Counted from the stretch's first letter, positions 1-8,771 are shown. The stretch: 64,000 nucleotides of DNA from Opitutaceae bacterium TAV5 (GCA_000242935.3 CP007053.1:6619001-6683000), one strand, 5' to 3'. Notes: generated by a model not told the origin, from the sequence alone. Numbers and translations: made by a program.

Positions 1-213
1 CGCACCGGCTTCGACAAAAAATGGGGATCCGGCCCCGCCCAGGCCGAATCCGCTCCGGTCACGCTCGACTTCGCCTCCGCCTCCGGCGTCCGTGTGTATC
101 CGCTGAATCCCGACGGAACACGCCGCCCGGAACTCCCGCCCGCCTCCACCCCGGGCCGCTTCGAAGCCACACCCGCCAGCAAAACCCTCTGGTTTGAAAT
201 CACATTCCCGTAA
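1..213 (+). CDS. C-terminal end of a protein cut by the window edge
   Basis: The frame is open from the first base to a TAA at 211-213 and encodes the last 70 residues of a protein. The fragment is rich in Pro, Ala and Thr with alternating hydrophobic residues (ending KTLWFEITFP), which fits a C-terminal beta-sandwich domain of an extracellular or carbohydrate-active enzyme. The family cannot be recognised from this piece. It lies 41 nt upstream of a PEP-CTERM gene on the same strand. Confidence 0.6.
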   Translation, partial: RTGFDKKWGSGPAQAESAPVTLDFASASGVRVYPLNPDGTRRPELPPASTPGRFEATPASKTLWFEITFP

Positions 214-254
214 CCAAAAATAAACTACACACCAACCGTCATCCAACAAACACC

Positions 255-1013
255 ATGAAACGCACCATCCTGTTAACCCTCGCCGCGCTTCTCGCGGTCC
301 CCCTCGGCGCCAGCGCCCAGACTGTCGTCCATGATCCACTGCTCCCCTCTGCCGACACCCACGTGCGTGGGACAAATTCCGTTAGCTCAAATTACGGAAG
401 CGCCAACTATATTTCCGTCCGGGCAACCACTAGCAGTAACAAGCGCTACGCATATCTGCAATTCGACGTATCCTCCATCACCGACCCGATCACCGACGTC
501 ACGCTCACCCTGACGCTTTCCGAAGACATCGCATCTGCTCGCACGGCTTCCACCCTCCAGCTCTATGGCCTCACCTTTGCGAACGATACCGAAGCCTTGG
601 CCCTCGGGCTGGAAACCTCCCTTAACTACAACAATGCTCCCGCTCCCTGGGGCTCTGGCTCCTCTTCCGCCAGCGCCACCGATCTGCTCAGCACTGTTGC
701 GCTTCCTGTGGCGGGGGGAACAGGATCATCCGCAGGCACAACCTTCACCTTTGGCAGCAGTTCCGCCCTGATTTCCTTCCTTGAAGCCGCCCGCCTCAAT
801 CCCGATCTCAGCATCGTGACACTCGTCCTCACGGAAAGCACCGGTCAAACCACTAACGGAGAAATATTCTTCGCTTCAAAAGAAAATACCACCTACGCCG
901 GCCCGACCCTCACGATCACCACCACCGCCATCCCCGAACCTGCCACCGTAGCCGCCTTGGCTGGCATTGCCGTTCTCGTCCGCGCCGCCGCGTTCCGCCG
1001 CAGACGGAGCTGA
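255..1013 (+). CDS. PEP-CTERM protein with DNRLRE-type carbohydrate-binding domain
   Basis: A 252-residue secreted protein. Residues 1-21 form a Sec signal peptide (MKRTILLTLAALLAVPLGASA). Residues about 25-220 resemble the DNRLRE/CBM96-like beta-sandwich: an early 'ADTHVRG' stretch followed by 'YAYLQFDVSSI', the usual strand pattern of this domain. The C-terminus is a PEP-CTERM sorting signal: IPEP, a hydrophobic helix and a basic tail (RRRRS). Proteins with this tail are known to be handled by exosortase; none is encoded in this window. The location beside an acetylesterase and GH115 suggests a surface polysaccharide-binding protein (inference). Confidence 0.85.
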   Translation: MKRTILLTLAALLAVPLGASAQTVVHDPLLPSADTHVRGTNSVSSNYGSANYISVRATTSSNKRYAYLQFDVSSITDPITDVTLTLTLSEDIASARTASTLQLYGLTFANDTEALALGLETSLNYNNAPAPWGSGSSSASATDLLSTVALPVAGGTGSSAGTTFTFGSSSALISFLEAARLNPDLSIVTLVLTESTGQTTNGEIFFASKENTTYAGPTLTITTTAIPEPATVAALAGIAVLVRAAAFRRRRS

Positions 1014-1029
1014 TTTCAATTACGAATCA

Positions 1030-1150
1030 TTAACCACAGAGACACAAAGACACAGAGCCCAAACCACAGAGGGGAAATGACGGAAAGTAGCGTTTGTATC
1101 TCATGACTGCACTCGGTGTTTTCTCTGTGTCTTTGTGTCTCTGTGGTTAA
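1030..1150. repeat. 121-bp palindromic repeat, 'CCACAGAGACACAAAG' family
   Basis: Two perfectly complementary 28-nt arms (1030-1057 and 1123-1150) enclose a 65-nt centre. It fills most of the space between the PEP-CTERM gene and the acetylesterase. Related copies are at 8811-8915 and 50235-50299. Translated fragments such as NHRDTKTQRKH are artefacts of this repeat, not proteins. Confidence 0.9.
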
Positions 1151-1188
1151 AAATCTGTTTCCAGTAGTTCCCATTCGTCATCCCCCTG

Positions 1189-2781
1189 GTGAAACCCGCC
1201 CGCATCCTTCTCGCCCTCCTTGCCATTCTCGCGGTCGCTGCCCGCGCGGATGTCACGCTCGCGCCCATCTTCACCGACTCCGCCGTGCTCCAGCGCGCCC
1301 AGCCGGTTGCCGTCTGGGGCACTGCCGATGCCGGGGAGAAAGTCACGGTGACGTTCGCCGGTCATTCCGCGACCACTACCGCCGGCGCCGACGGCAAGTG
1401 GCTCGTCCACCTGCCCGCCCTGCCCGCTTCCTCCGAATCGCGCCAGCTCGTCGTTCAGGGCAAAAACAGCATCACGCTCAATGACGTCGTGGTCGGCGAG
1501 GTCTGGCTCGCCTCCGGCCAGTCCAACATGGAATGGATCGTCCGGAACACGGATACCGGAAAATTCGAGACCACTTTTGCCGACAATCCGCTCGTCCGCC
1601 ATTACAAGACCACCAAAAAAGTCTCCGCCGTCCCGCTTCGCACCGCCAAAGGCGCGTGGGAACGCACCACGTCCGAAACCGTGGGCGGCTTCACCGCCAT
1701 CGGCTACCACTTCGCCGCCGAACTCAACCGCGCCCTCGGCGTGCCCGTCGGGATCATCAACAGCAGTTGGGGCGCCACGCCCGTCGAGGCATGGATGGAC
1801 GCCGAAAGCGCCGACGCCGGCAACGGCCCCGCCTTTGCCGAAATCCATGCCCGCTGGAAACAAACCCTCGCCGATTACCCGGCCGCCAGGGAGCGTTACG
1901 ACGCCGACCTGAAAACATGGGAAGCCAAACGCGACGCCGCCAAGGCCGCCGGAAAAACCTTCACGCTTCGACGCCCCGATTCACCTCCACGCGCCGGTCA
2001 CCGCAAACAACCCTGCGGCCTCTTCAACGGCATGATCGCCCCGCACATCCCCTATGCCCTGCGCGGCTTCATCTGGTATCAGGGCGAAGGAAACGTCCGG
2101 CGCCACTTCGAATACCGCGAATTCCAGACGGCCCTCATCACCGGCTGGCGCAAGCAGTTCGCCCAAGGCGACCTCCCTTTCTACTGGGTGCAGCTCTCCA
2201 GCTACAAAAGCGAGGACGCGCAAGGGACCGACTATGCCTTCCTCCGCGAGGCCCAGACGCAGTGTCTTGCGTTGCCCGATACCGGCCAAGCCGTCACCAT
2301 CGACATCGGCAACGCCAACAACATCCATCCCCGCAACAAGCGCGAAGCCGCCCGCCGCCTCGCCCTCGTCGCCCTCAGGCACACCTACGGCCAAACCGGC
2401 CTCGTTGACCACGGCCCCGCCTTCGCCTCCGCCGTGCGTGAAGGCGCCGCGATGCGCGTCCACTTCCAACCCGCCGACATGGATCAGCAAAGCACTCTGG
2501 ACAGCCCGCGCGCCCCGGCGCCTTCCGGCTTCGAACTCGCCGGAGCCGACAAGGTATTTTATCCCGCCGAGGCCCGGATCGACGGCCGGACCGTTGTCGT
2601 GACCTCCGACCGCGTCCCCGTTCCCCTGGCCGTTCGCTATGCCTGGCGCAACGCGCCCTCCGCCGGACTCTTCAATCCCGACGGTCTCCCCGCCTGCCCC
2701 TTCCGCAGCGACGACTGGCGACAGGAAACTCCTGAAAATCTGACCGCGAATGGACGCGTACCGAGCGAAGCGACATTCTGA
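1189..2781 (+). CDS. sialate O-acetylesterase family protein (possible acetylxylan esterase)
   Basis: A 530-residue exported esterase starting at GTG, chosen because it gives a clean signal peptide (MKPARILLALLAILAVAARA). It matches the SASA/DUF303 family: an N-terminal beta domain ('APIFTDSAVLQRAQPVAVWG'), the serine block 'WLASGQSNMEW' (residues about 104-114, nucleophile in GQSNM), and 'FIWYQGEGN' typical of this SGNH-like fold. Family members remove O-acetyl groups from sialic acids or from xylan. Next to a GH115-like protein and a sugar symporter, xylan deacetylation in the periplasm is the better guess. The 3' end runs into low-complexity sequence resembling a short repeat remnant (about 2745-2805), so the last 15 or so residues may be repeat-derived. 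Confidence 0.9.
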   Translation: MKPARILLALLAILAVAARADVTLAPIFTDSAVLQRAQPVAVWGTADAGEKVTVTFAGHSATTTAGADGKWLVHLPALPASSESRQLVVQGKNSITLNDVVVGEVWLASGQSNMEWIVRNTDTGKFETTFADNPLVRHYKTTKKVSAVPLRTAKGAWERTTSETVGGFTAIGYHFAAELNRALGVPVGIINSSWGATPVEAWMDAESADAGNGPAFAEIHARWKQTLADYPAARERYDADLKTWEAKRDAAKAAGKTFTLRRPDSPPRAGHRKQPCGLFNGMIAPHIPYALRGFIWYQGEGNVRRHFEYREFQTALITGWRKQFAQGDLPFYWVQLSSYKSEDAQGTDYAFLREAQTQCLALPDTGQAVTIDIGNANNIHPRNKREAARRLALVALRHTYGQTGLVDHGPAFASAVREGAAMRVHFQPADMDQQSTLDSPRAPAPSGFELAGADKVFYPAEARIDGRTVVVTSDRVPVPLAVRYAWRNAPSAGLFNPDGLPACPFRSDDWRQETPENLTANGRVPSEATF

Positions 2782-2877
2782 CATAGACGCGAATTTCACG
2801 AAGCCTTTTTAGTCAATAAATTATCCGGATTTTCCGGAATCTCCCAAAAACAAACCACCACACCGAACCCGCTCACT

Positions 2878-3594
2878 ATGAACACGCATATCTCTGCCCC
2901 CCACCGCGCTTTCACGCTCATCGAACTGCTCACCGTGATCGCCATCATCGGCATCCTTGCCGCGATCATCATTCCCACCGTTGGCAAAGTCCGCGAGAGT
3001 GCCCGCTCCGCGCAATGCATGAGCAACCTCCGCTCGCTCCAACAAGCCGCAAGCATGTCCATCACCGACCGCAAAGGTAAAATGTTCGACCGCGAAAAAT
3101 GGAAAGTCTCCGGGCAAAATGTAAGCATCATCGCCTACCTCTCCCTGCCCAAGCTGGACGAGAACAATTGGCCCGCGAACGCCCCCTCCCCCCTCCGTTG
3201 CGATTCCGCCTACCGCCTCAACAAATCCAGAAGCGGCTACACCCGCACTTACAGCATCAGCAACTACGCCTGTGCCACTTACCAAAAAGACAGCAAGGAC
3301 ACGCCGCTCTCAGGAACTGCCCAAACCATCGACGACATCGCCAGCCCATCGCAAATGGCCTTTTTTATGGACGGCAACCCGGGAAGCGGGACCGACGATT
3401 TCGATTACTTGCCTTACATCCGCGACAACAGTTTCCGAGACAGTTCCTCCGACCCGAAGTCCAACTACCCTCACAAGGACGGCATCAACATCGTCTTTGT
3501 TGACGGTCACATCCGCCACTTTACCCGTGCCGTCCTGACCTCCTCCGATTACGCCAAGAGTGGAGCGCCGCTTTGGGGAGGCTCGCTGAAGTAA
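2878..3594 (+). CDS. type II secretion-like pseudopilin with H-X9-DG motif (DUF1559-like)
   Basis: A 238-residue protein with a prepilin N-terminus: a short leader, then [19 protein letters not shown] (residues about 12-30) with Phe and Glu at the expected +1/+5 positions. Near the C-terminus, 'PHKDGINIVFVDGHI' is the H-X9-DG type ending common in Planctomycetes/Verrucomicrobia pseudopilins. It is expected to be cleaved by a prepilin peptidase and to sit in the inner membrane with a periplasmic beta domain. The following GH115 gene overlaps its 3' end by 22 nt, suggesting coupled translation. A close relative is at 27596-28324, also just ahead of a glycoside hydrolase. Confidence 0.9.
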   Translation: MNTHISAPHRAFTLIELLTVIAIIGILAAIIIPTVGKVRESARSAQCMSNLRSLQQAASMSITDRKGKMFDREKWKVSGQNVSIIAYLSLPKLDENNWPANAPSPLRCDSAYRLNKSRSGYTRTYSISNYACATYQKDSKDTPLSGTAQTIDDIASPSQMAFFMDGNPGSGTDDFDYLPYIRDNSFRDSSSDPKSNYPHKDGINIVFVDGHIRHFTRAVLTSSDYAKSGAPLWGGSLK

Positions 3595-5927
3595 TCACGC
3601 CAACAACCCACGCCACATTGAACGCGACCGATTTCCCCGGCGTCACCGCCGCTCTCGACGACCTCCACCGCGATCTCGCCAAAGTCCTTTCAGGCGGAAG
3701 TGGCAGTGGCGCGGGCGTCTCGCCCGCCGACGTGGCACGGGCATCCTTGCCCGTGAGCGTTGCCTCTCCGCGTGGCGCGGGCGTCTCGCCCGCAACCGAA
3801 ACCGTAGGGGCGTCGCTTGCGACGCCCGCGAATGCAGGACGAAGTATCAAACGACATGCGGCGGGCTTCGCAAGCGAAGCCCCTACCTGTGACGCCCCCC
3901 CTCCCCCCTTCACCCTTCGCGTCACTCTCGACCCCGCGCTCCCGTCCGAAACCTTTCGCATCCGGATAACCGATACTCCCGCCGCCTCCCCCGCGCCGGT
4001 TCCCGTCGCCATCTCCGGCGCGGACGAACTCGGCGCGATCTACGGCATCTACGAATTTTCGCACCGCTTCCTCGGCGTCGATCCCCTCTGGTTCTGGAAG
4101 GACATCGAACCCGCCCCGCTCACCCCTGCCGACCTCCGCGCTCGTCTCGCCGCCTCGCCGCCGACGATCCTCTCCGCTCCGCCCGCCTTCCGCTACCGGG
4201 GCTGGTTCATCAACGACGAGGACCTGCTCTCCACGTGGGAAGAAATGACGAATGACGAATTACGAATGCCGAATGACAACCTCGTCGCATCCGGCACCAC
4301 CTCCGACCATGCGTCATGCGTCATGCGTCATTCGTCATTGGCGAAGCGCTCGCGCCAACGCTTCCGCGACTGGCCCCGGCGCACCGAATTTGAAGGACGT
4401 TCCCTCGACGACGAAGAGGCCAACTACGAAACCCGCCTCCTCCAATACTACACCCCCGTCGCCGCGCCCGAAGTCATGGAGAGGGTCTTCGAAGCGCTCC
4501 TCCGCCTGCGCGGCAATCTCGTCATCCCCTCCTCTTTCAACGACATCACCAACCCGCCCGAAGCCGCCCTCGTCCGTGCCGCCATCCGCCGCGGACTCCA
4601 CGTCTCGCAACACCACGTCGAACCCCTCGGCGTCTCCCATTTCGCCTACGAGACCTGGTGCGCCAAAAACAACCACCGCGGCGCCCCCTTCTCCTACCGC
4701 GAGGCTCCCGACGTGATGCGCGCCTGCTGGCGCGATCATGCCCGCCGCTGGCGCGACATCGCCGGAGACCGTGTCATCTGGCAGATCGGCCTGCGCGGAC
4801 GCGGCGACCGCCCCCTCTGGAGCCACGATCCCGCCGCCCGCACCCACGCCGGAGAGTTCATTGCCGCCGCCCTCGCCGACCAACTCGCCATCATCCGCGA
4901 GACCGACTCCCGCCCCGCGCCCCCCGTCACCCTCACCCTCTGGCTCGAAGGCGCCGAACTTGTATCTAACGGACAACTACAGATACCGCCGGGCGTCACC
5001 TGCGTCTTTGCCGACCACCACCTCACGCAGGAGCTTCAGGACGATTTCACCGGGCTGCCCCGCGACCCGCAAAGCCCCTGCGGCGTTTATTACCACGCCG
5101 CCGTCTGGCCCTTCGGCCCGCACCTCGTGCAAGGCCCGCCCCCCGCCAAAATCGCCCGCATCGTCCGCCAGCTTATCGAGCGTGGCGATACCCGCTACGC
5201 CATCCTCAACGTCTCCAATATCCGCGAGCACGTCATGGCCGCGCAGTGTTTCATGGAACAGGTGGGAGGATTTTCGATTTTCGATTGGGGCGCTACCGCG
5301 CCAGCAGGTTCTTCAATCGTACCGGACGAAAACAACAGTCTGCCAAACCAAAAATCGACAATCGGGAATCCAAAATCGAAAATCCCTCTCACCGAGGCCT
5401 CCTTCCTCGCCCGCTGGTCTCCGCCCGGGTTCGCGCCCCTTCACGCAAAACTCCTGGCCGCCATTCCGGAAATCTCGCCCGGTTTCCGCCTCTACGACGG
5501 CGCCGCCCGCCGCTTCATTTACAACGAAGTCCATGCCCTCGCGACGGCAACCCCGCCGCGTCGCGACCTCCTCCCTCCCGGCCTCCTCGCGATTCTGGAT
5601 ACAGCCGCGCAAAACCTCGCCGCGCTCCTCGGCGAACTCCGCGCCCGCGCGCCGCAGATCGATCCGCGCCACGCCTCCTTCTTCCAGACCAACCTCGTCG
5701 CCCAAGCCACCCTTCTCCTCGGCCTCTACCGCACCCTCGCCGCGCTTCTCCGGCCGGCCGAGCCCGACTTCGCGGCGGCCGCCGCCGGACTCCGCTTCGC
5801 ACTCGACGCCTTCCCCGTCGGCGAAACCGGCCGCTGGCGCGGCTGGTATCGCGGCGACACCAAAATGGCCCTCGCCCACCTTCTCAATCGTATCGAATCG
5901 TCAGCTACTTCCTCCCTCTCCGCCTGA
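3573..5927 (+). CDS. glycoside hydrolase family 115-like protein (alpha-glucuronidase type), invaded by palindromic repeats
   Basis: 784 residues from a TTG start overlapping the pseudopilin gene; the first family-like segment (FPGVTAALDDLHRDLAKVL) follows at once, so a later start would cut the domain. Family landmarks: 'DELGAIYGIYEFSHRFLGVD', 'FWKDIEP', 'FRYRGWFINDEDL', 'HHVEPLGVSHFAYETW'. GH115 enzymes remove (4-O-methyl)glucuronic acid from glucuronoxylan. No signal peptide is seen, so it may act in the cytoplasm on imported oligosaccharides, which fits the GPH symporter 5 nt downstream. Three stretches do not look like the family and coincide with DNA palindromes: residues about 47-105, 228-257 and 565-605. 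Because of them activity is uncertain, but the frame is intact. Confidence 0.85.
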   Translation: MGRLAEVITPTTHATLNATDFPGVTAALDDLHRDLAKVLSGGSGSGAGVSPADVARASLPVSVASPRGAGVSPATETVGASLATPANAGRSIKRHAAGFASEAPTCDAPPPPFTLRVTLDPALPSETFRIRITDTPAASPAPVPVAISGADELGAIYGIYEFSHRFLGVDPLWFWKDIEPAPLTPADLRARLAASPPTILSAPPAFRYRGWFINDEDLLSTWEEMTNDELRMPNDNLVASGTTSDHASCVMRHSSLAKRSRQRFRDWPRRTEFEGRSLDDEEANYETRLLQYYTPVAAPEVMERVFEALLRLRGNLVIPSSFNDITNPPEAALVRAAIRRGLHVSQHHVEPLGVSHFAYETWCAKNNHRGAPFSYREAPDVMRACWRDHARRWRDIAGDRVIWQIGLRGRGDRPLWSHDPAARTHAGEFIAAALADQLAIIRETDSRPAPPVTLTLWLEGAELVSNGQLQIPPGVTCVFADHHLTQELQDDFTGLPRDPQSPCGVYYHAAVWPFGPHLVQGPPPAKIARIVRQLIERGDTRYAILNVSNIREHVMAAQCFMEQVGGFSIFDWGATAPAGSSIVPDENNSLPNQKSTIGNPKSKIPLTEASFLARWSPPGFAPLHAKLLAAIPEISPGFRLYDGAARRFIYNEVHALATATPPRRDLLPPGLLAILDTAAQNLAALLGELRARAPQIDPRHASFFQTNLVAQATLLLGLYRTLAALLRPAEPDFAAAAAGLRFALDAFPVGETGRWRGWYRGDTKMALAHLLNRIESSATSSLSA
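3712..3886. repeat. two repeat families inside the GH115 frame (GGCACGGGC hairpins and a GTAGGGGC palindrome)
   Basis: 3712-3798 holds three hairpins of the 'gcgcgggcgtctcgcccgc' and 'gcacgggcatccttgcccgtg' kind. The 28 nt at 3749-3776 are identical to intergenic sequence at 40212-40239. 3804-3886 is a palindrome bounded by GTAGGGGC and GCCCCTAC with the internal core GCAGGACGAAG, the same family as 36890-36972 and 44399-44479. In translation this gives AGVSPADVARASLPV and similar low-complexity residues. Confidence 0.85.
4254..4340. repeat. palindromic 'ATGACGAATGACGAAT' repeat inside the GH115 frame
   Basis: The left arm carries repeated atgacgaat/attacgaatg words and the right arm is the imperfect reverse complement (gcgtcatgcgtcattcgtcatt). 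The translation MTNDELRMPND...ASCVMRHSSLA interrupts family-like sequence between 'FINDEDLLSTWEE' and 'RFRDWPRRTEFEGRS'. A fragment of the same word set occurs near 51437-51452. Confidence 0.8.
5266..5386. repeat. palindromic 'GATTTTCGATTTTCGATT' repeat inside the GH115 frame
   Basis: The left arm (5266-5289) is gattttcgat-rich and the right arm (5351-5386) is its imperfect reverse complement (aaaatcgacaatcgggaat, then aaaatcgaaaatccc). Translation gives SIFDWGATAPAGS...PNQKSTIGNPKSKI, which does not resemble GH115. AT-rich words here contrast with the GC-rich gene around them. A related gattacagattgg-type run lies at about 51326-51373. Confidence 0.75.
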
Positions 5928-5931
5928 CCGG

Positions 5932-7392
5932 ATGAAACCAGAACAACCCTCCAGGCCATCCCGTTTCGGGATGTTCAGATCAAAAGTCCCCGAAAAGGAC
6001 CGCGTCCCGGTCGGGCAAAAACTCGCCTACGGACTCGGCGGGCAGCTCGAAGGCACCGCCGTCTGGGTGCCCAAGAACAACCTCACGCCCGTCTTCAACA
6101 TCGGGCTCGGCCTCGATCCCCTGATCATCAGCTCGATACTCATGATCTGGCGCGTATGGGATGCCTTCACCGATCCGGTCATGGGCAACATCTCCGACAA
6201 CGCCCGCACCCGCTGGGGCCGCCGCCGCCCCTTCATCGTCGCCGGCGCCATCCTTGCCGGGCTCACGCTGCCCATCATGTGGTGGATGCCTCGTGACATA
6301 AGCCAGTGGCAGATGGCGGCCTGGCTCCTCGTCTCCGGCCTCCTCTTCTATTCCTGCTTCACGCTCTGGTCCATGCCCTATTACAGCCTGCAACTGGAGA
6401 TGAGCCCCGACTACGACGAACGCACCAACATCACCGCATGGCGTTCCGTCTCGCAGAAATTCATCGCCCTGGCCAGCGGGTGGATCCTCGCCCTCGCCAC
6501 CCTGCCCGTTTTCGGCGTCCGCGCCGACGGCTCCCCCGACCTCGTCAACGGCATGCGCTGGATCAGCATCGGACTTGGCATCGCCACGATCGTCCTCGGC
6601 GTGCTCCCCGGCATCTTCGTCAAGGAGCGCTATTACGCGAAGGAAACCAGCAAACAGCCCCGGCAGCCCCTCCTCGCCGGAATGAAGCAGACGCTCTCCA
6701 CCCGCCCCTTCCTCTGGCTTCTTGTCATCGTCATCACCAAAAACCTCGGTGTCATCCTCGTCAGTTCGCTCGGTTTTTACGTCAACGCCTACTACGTGTG
6801 CCGCGGCGACCTGGTATTGGCGGCAAAAATACAAGGAGCCAGCTCCACCGCCGTGTTCCTGCCCGCCATTCTGGCCGTGCCTTTCTGCACCTGGCTTTCC
6901 GCGCGCTTCGGCAAACGCATGCTCCTCTATATCATCGGTGCCGTCGGCATCGCCGGTTACCTCTCGGTCTATCTTTTCTACACGCCCGAGCATCCCTGGT
7001 TGCAGATTGTCTCCTCGCTGCTCATCGGGCCGCTTGCCACCGGACTCTGGCTTGTCGCGCCTTCCATGCAGGCCGATATTGTCGACTACGACGAACTCGC
7101 CACCGGTCAACGCCGCGAAGGCAGCTTCGCCTCGGTGTTTTCCTGGTGCCTGAAGGCATCCGGCGCCCTTACCACCGGACTCAGCGGCGTCGTCCTCGTC
7201 TGGACCGGATACCATGCCTCCCACGGAGCCAACCAGCCCGCCCACGTCGCCGAAAATCTCCGCACCTTCTACATCTGGATCCCCGTGGTTTTCATCGCGT
7301 TGAGCCTTTTTGCCGTCAACCGCTACGAACTCACCAAGAGCCGCATGCACGAAATCCGCGCCCGGCTGGAAGCCAGGCGGGGAGCATTGTAA
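5932..7392 (+). CDS. GPH-family sugar:cation symporter (MFS)
   Basis: 486 residues from the ATG at 5932, 4 nt after the GH115 stop; the frame is open far upstream but that part is the shadow of GH115. The start is supported by the normal family N-terminus 'VPVGQKLAYGLGGQLEGTAV'. The signature 'WDAFTDPVMGNISDNARTRWG' with the RRRPF motif, about 12 hydrophobic segments and 'MQADIVDYDELATGQRREG' in the second half mark the glycoside-pentoside-hexuronide group (XynP, MelB, UidB relatives). It probably imports xylo-oligosaccharides or glucuronides together with GH115 action (inference from context). Confidence 0.92.
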   Translation: MKPEQPSRPSRFGMFRSKVPEKDRVPVGQKLAYGLGGQLEGTAVWVPKNNLTPVFNIGLGLDPLIISSILMIWRVWDAFTDPVMGNISDNARTRWGRRRPFIVAGAILAGLTLPIMWWMPRDISQWQMAAWLLVSGLLFYSCFTLWSMPYYSLQLEMSPDYDERTNITAWRSVSQKFIALASGWILALATLPVFGVRADGSPDLVNGMRWISIGLGIATIVLGVLPGIFVKERYYAKETSKQPRQPLLAGMKQTLSTRPFLWLLVIVITKNLGVILVSSLGFYVNAYYVCRGDLVLAAKIQGASSTAVFLPAILAVPFCTWLSARFGKRMLLYIIGAVGIAGYLSVYLFYTPEHPWLQIVSSLLIGPLATGLWLVAPSMQADIVDYDELATGQRREGSFASVFSWCLKASGALTTGLSGVVLVWTGYHASHGANQPAHVAENLRTFYIWIPVVFIALSLFAVNRYELTKSRMHEIRARLEARRGAL

Positions 7393-7460
7393 ACACAGGC
7401 CCGGTGCATCAAAAAAGTGCCAATTGCATCAATCCGCGCCAAAGACAGGCGCGACGGGAT

Positions 7461-7488
7461 TTGTTTTAATCAGGACCAGCGCCATACT
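7461..7488 (+). promoter_or_regulatory. candidate sigma-70 promoter for the beta-propeller gene
   Basis: TTGTTT (7461-7466), a 16-nt spacer and CATACT (7483-7488) end 11 nt before the ATG at 7500. The -10 resembles the GATACT at 46619-46624. Assigned by inspection only. Confidence 0.4.
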
Positions 7489-7499
7489 CGCCCTTCATC

Positions 7500-8771
7500 A
7501 TGTCCGTCACCTCCGCCATCGCCGCCCCTCCTGCTCCTCTCCCCCATCCCGTCCCGGATCGCTGGAGCCTGCACAGCTATTATACCCTCTGCCCGTACGC
7601 GCCCGACGGCTCCGACCGCCTGCTCGTTTCCGGAGCCGACCTTGCCACCCGCACCGGCGAGATCATCGTCTTCGGCCCTGCCGGGGCCGACGGCCGTCGC
7701 GCCATCGAAACCCGTTTCCCCGCCGGCCCCGTCAGCGATGCGTACTGGCATACCGGTTACTGGCAGACGTGGTCGCCCGATGCCCGCGCCGTTTATTTCC
7801 AGGGCGGCAACCTTGCCGCTCCGCGCATCCGCCGCCACGACCTCGCCACCGGCGTCACCGCCGAAATCGCGGGCGACATGGAAGGCGCTCCCCCCGACGG
7901 CGAGCCCATCCTCTCCGGCCTCCTCGGCATGCTCTACGCTGCCGGCTATGGCGATGGTCGTTACAAACCCGACGCCGCTCCCGTTCCCTTCCAGGCCCGC
8001 GACCGGCACGGGCTTTTTGAATACCGTTTTCCCGACTCTGAACTCCAAACCCTGAACTCCAGACCGGGCGAAGCCCGCCTTCGCCTCAGCATCAACGACG
8101 TCCTCCAAAAGCTCCCCGCCGCCACCCGCGACCGCATCCGCGCCACCGACCGCGAACTGGCCGCCACGCTCGGCGCCGGCGACGCCGCCACGCTCATGCT
8201 CTACTGCGTCCGCTGGACGCGCGACGCCCGCCGTTTCCTCTTCTTTTTCGGCAACCACTGCGTCGTGAAGGAGCGCGGCGAACCCAAGCTCACGTACATT
8301 CTCACCGCCGACCGTTCGCTCGACGAAATCCACGTCGCGCTCGATTTCAGCTACGAACGCCGCGGCGTCCACTGGAGCTGGCAGCCCGATGGCGACCACC
8401 TTATCGGTTACGGCCCCGATCCACAAAATCCCGGTCGCCAGTGCCTCGCCGAAGTCCGTTACGACGGCACCGGCTACCGCAAGCTCAGCAACCATGCCAG
8501 CGGCGGGCACCCGAGCGTCAGCCCGCTCGATCCCGACCTCATCGTCACCGACGAAGGCACCGCGACCGGCGGCGCCGTTCTCTTCATCTCGAAACGCACC
8601 GGCCGGACGATCCGCCGCGTCGACCTGCCCAAATTCATCGGCGACCGCGAGCCGCCCGGCCGCAATCCGCTGCGCATCTGCCACCACCCCGTCTTCAATC
8701 ACCGGGGTGACAAGGTGCTCGTCAACACCCTGCCGGGCAAGAACGCCGTCCTGGCCGAGTTTTGCTTATGA
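7500..8771 (+). CDS. beta-propeller protein, oligogalacturonate-lyase-like (PL22/TolB-like), function uncertain
   Basis: 423 residues without a signal peptide. Repeating blade-like motifs of WD40/TolB type are visible: 'DAYWHTGYWQTWSPDARAVYF', 'WSWQPDGDHLIGYGPD', 'GGHPSVSPLDPDLIVTDEG' and 'CHHPVFNHRGDKVLVNT'. Several conserved His sit in blade turns, as in oligogalacturonide lyases (PL22), but the match is only to overall style. At residues about 179-189 the peptide SELQTLNSRPG corresponds to DNA with a tctgaactccaaaccctgaactcc repeat word, probably a short repeat insertion. Context (GH115, acetylesterase, sugar symporter) favours a role in sugar or polysaccharide use. Confidence 0.7.
   Translation: MSVTSAIAAPPAPLPHPVPDRWSLHSYYTLCPYAPDGSDRLLVSGADLATRTGEIIVFGPAGADGRRAIETRFPAGPVSDAYWHTGYWQTWSPDARAVYFQGGNLAAPRIRRHDLATGVTAEIAGDMEGAPPDGEPILSGLLGMLYAAGYGDGRYKPDAAPVPFQARDRHGLFEYRFPDSELQTLNSRPGEARLRLSINDVLQKLPAATRDRIRATDRELAATLGAGDAATLMLYCVRWTRDARRFLFFFGNHCVVKERGEPKLTYILTADRSLDEIHVALDFSYERRGVHWSWQPDGDHLIGYGPDPQNPGRQCLAEVRYDGTGYRKLSNHASGGHPSVSPLDPDLIVTDEGTATGGAVLFISKRTGRTIRRVDLPKFIGDREPPGRNPLRICHHPVFNHRGDKVLVNTLPGKNAVLAEFCL

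Noticed and set aside
1101-1346. Small minus-strand protein containing NHRDTKTQRKH
   Set aside because: It is a translation of the palindromic CCACAGAGACACAAAG repeat; similar spurious frames appear at each copy.
3573-5927. GH115 gene called a pseudogene because of the foreign segments
   Set aside because: No stop or frameshift is present and family-like sequence continues on both sides of each repeat, so it is kept as a coding gene with uncertain activity.
4738-7392. Single long frame that would fuse about 400 residues to the GPH symporter
   Set aside because: Residues before the ATG at 5932 are an out-of-frame translation of GH115 (Pro/Ser/Arg-rich), and the symporter has a normal N-terminus from 5932.
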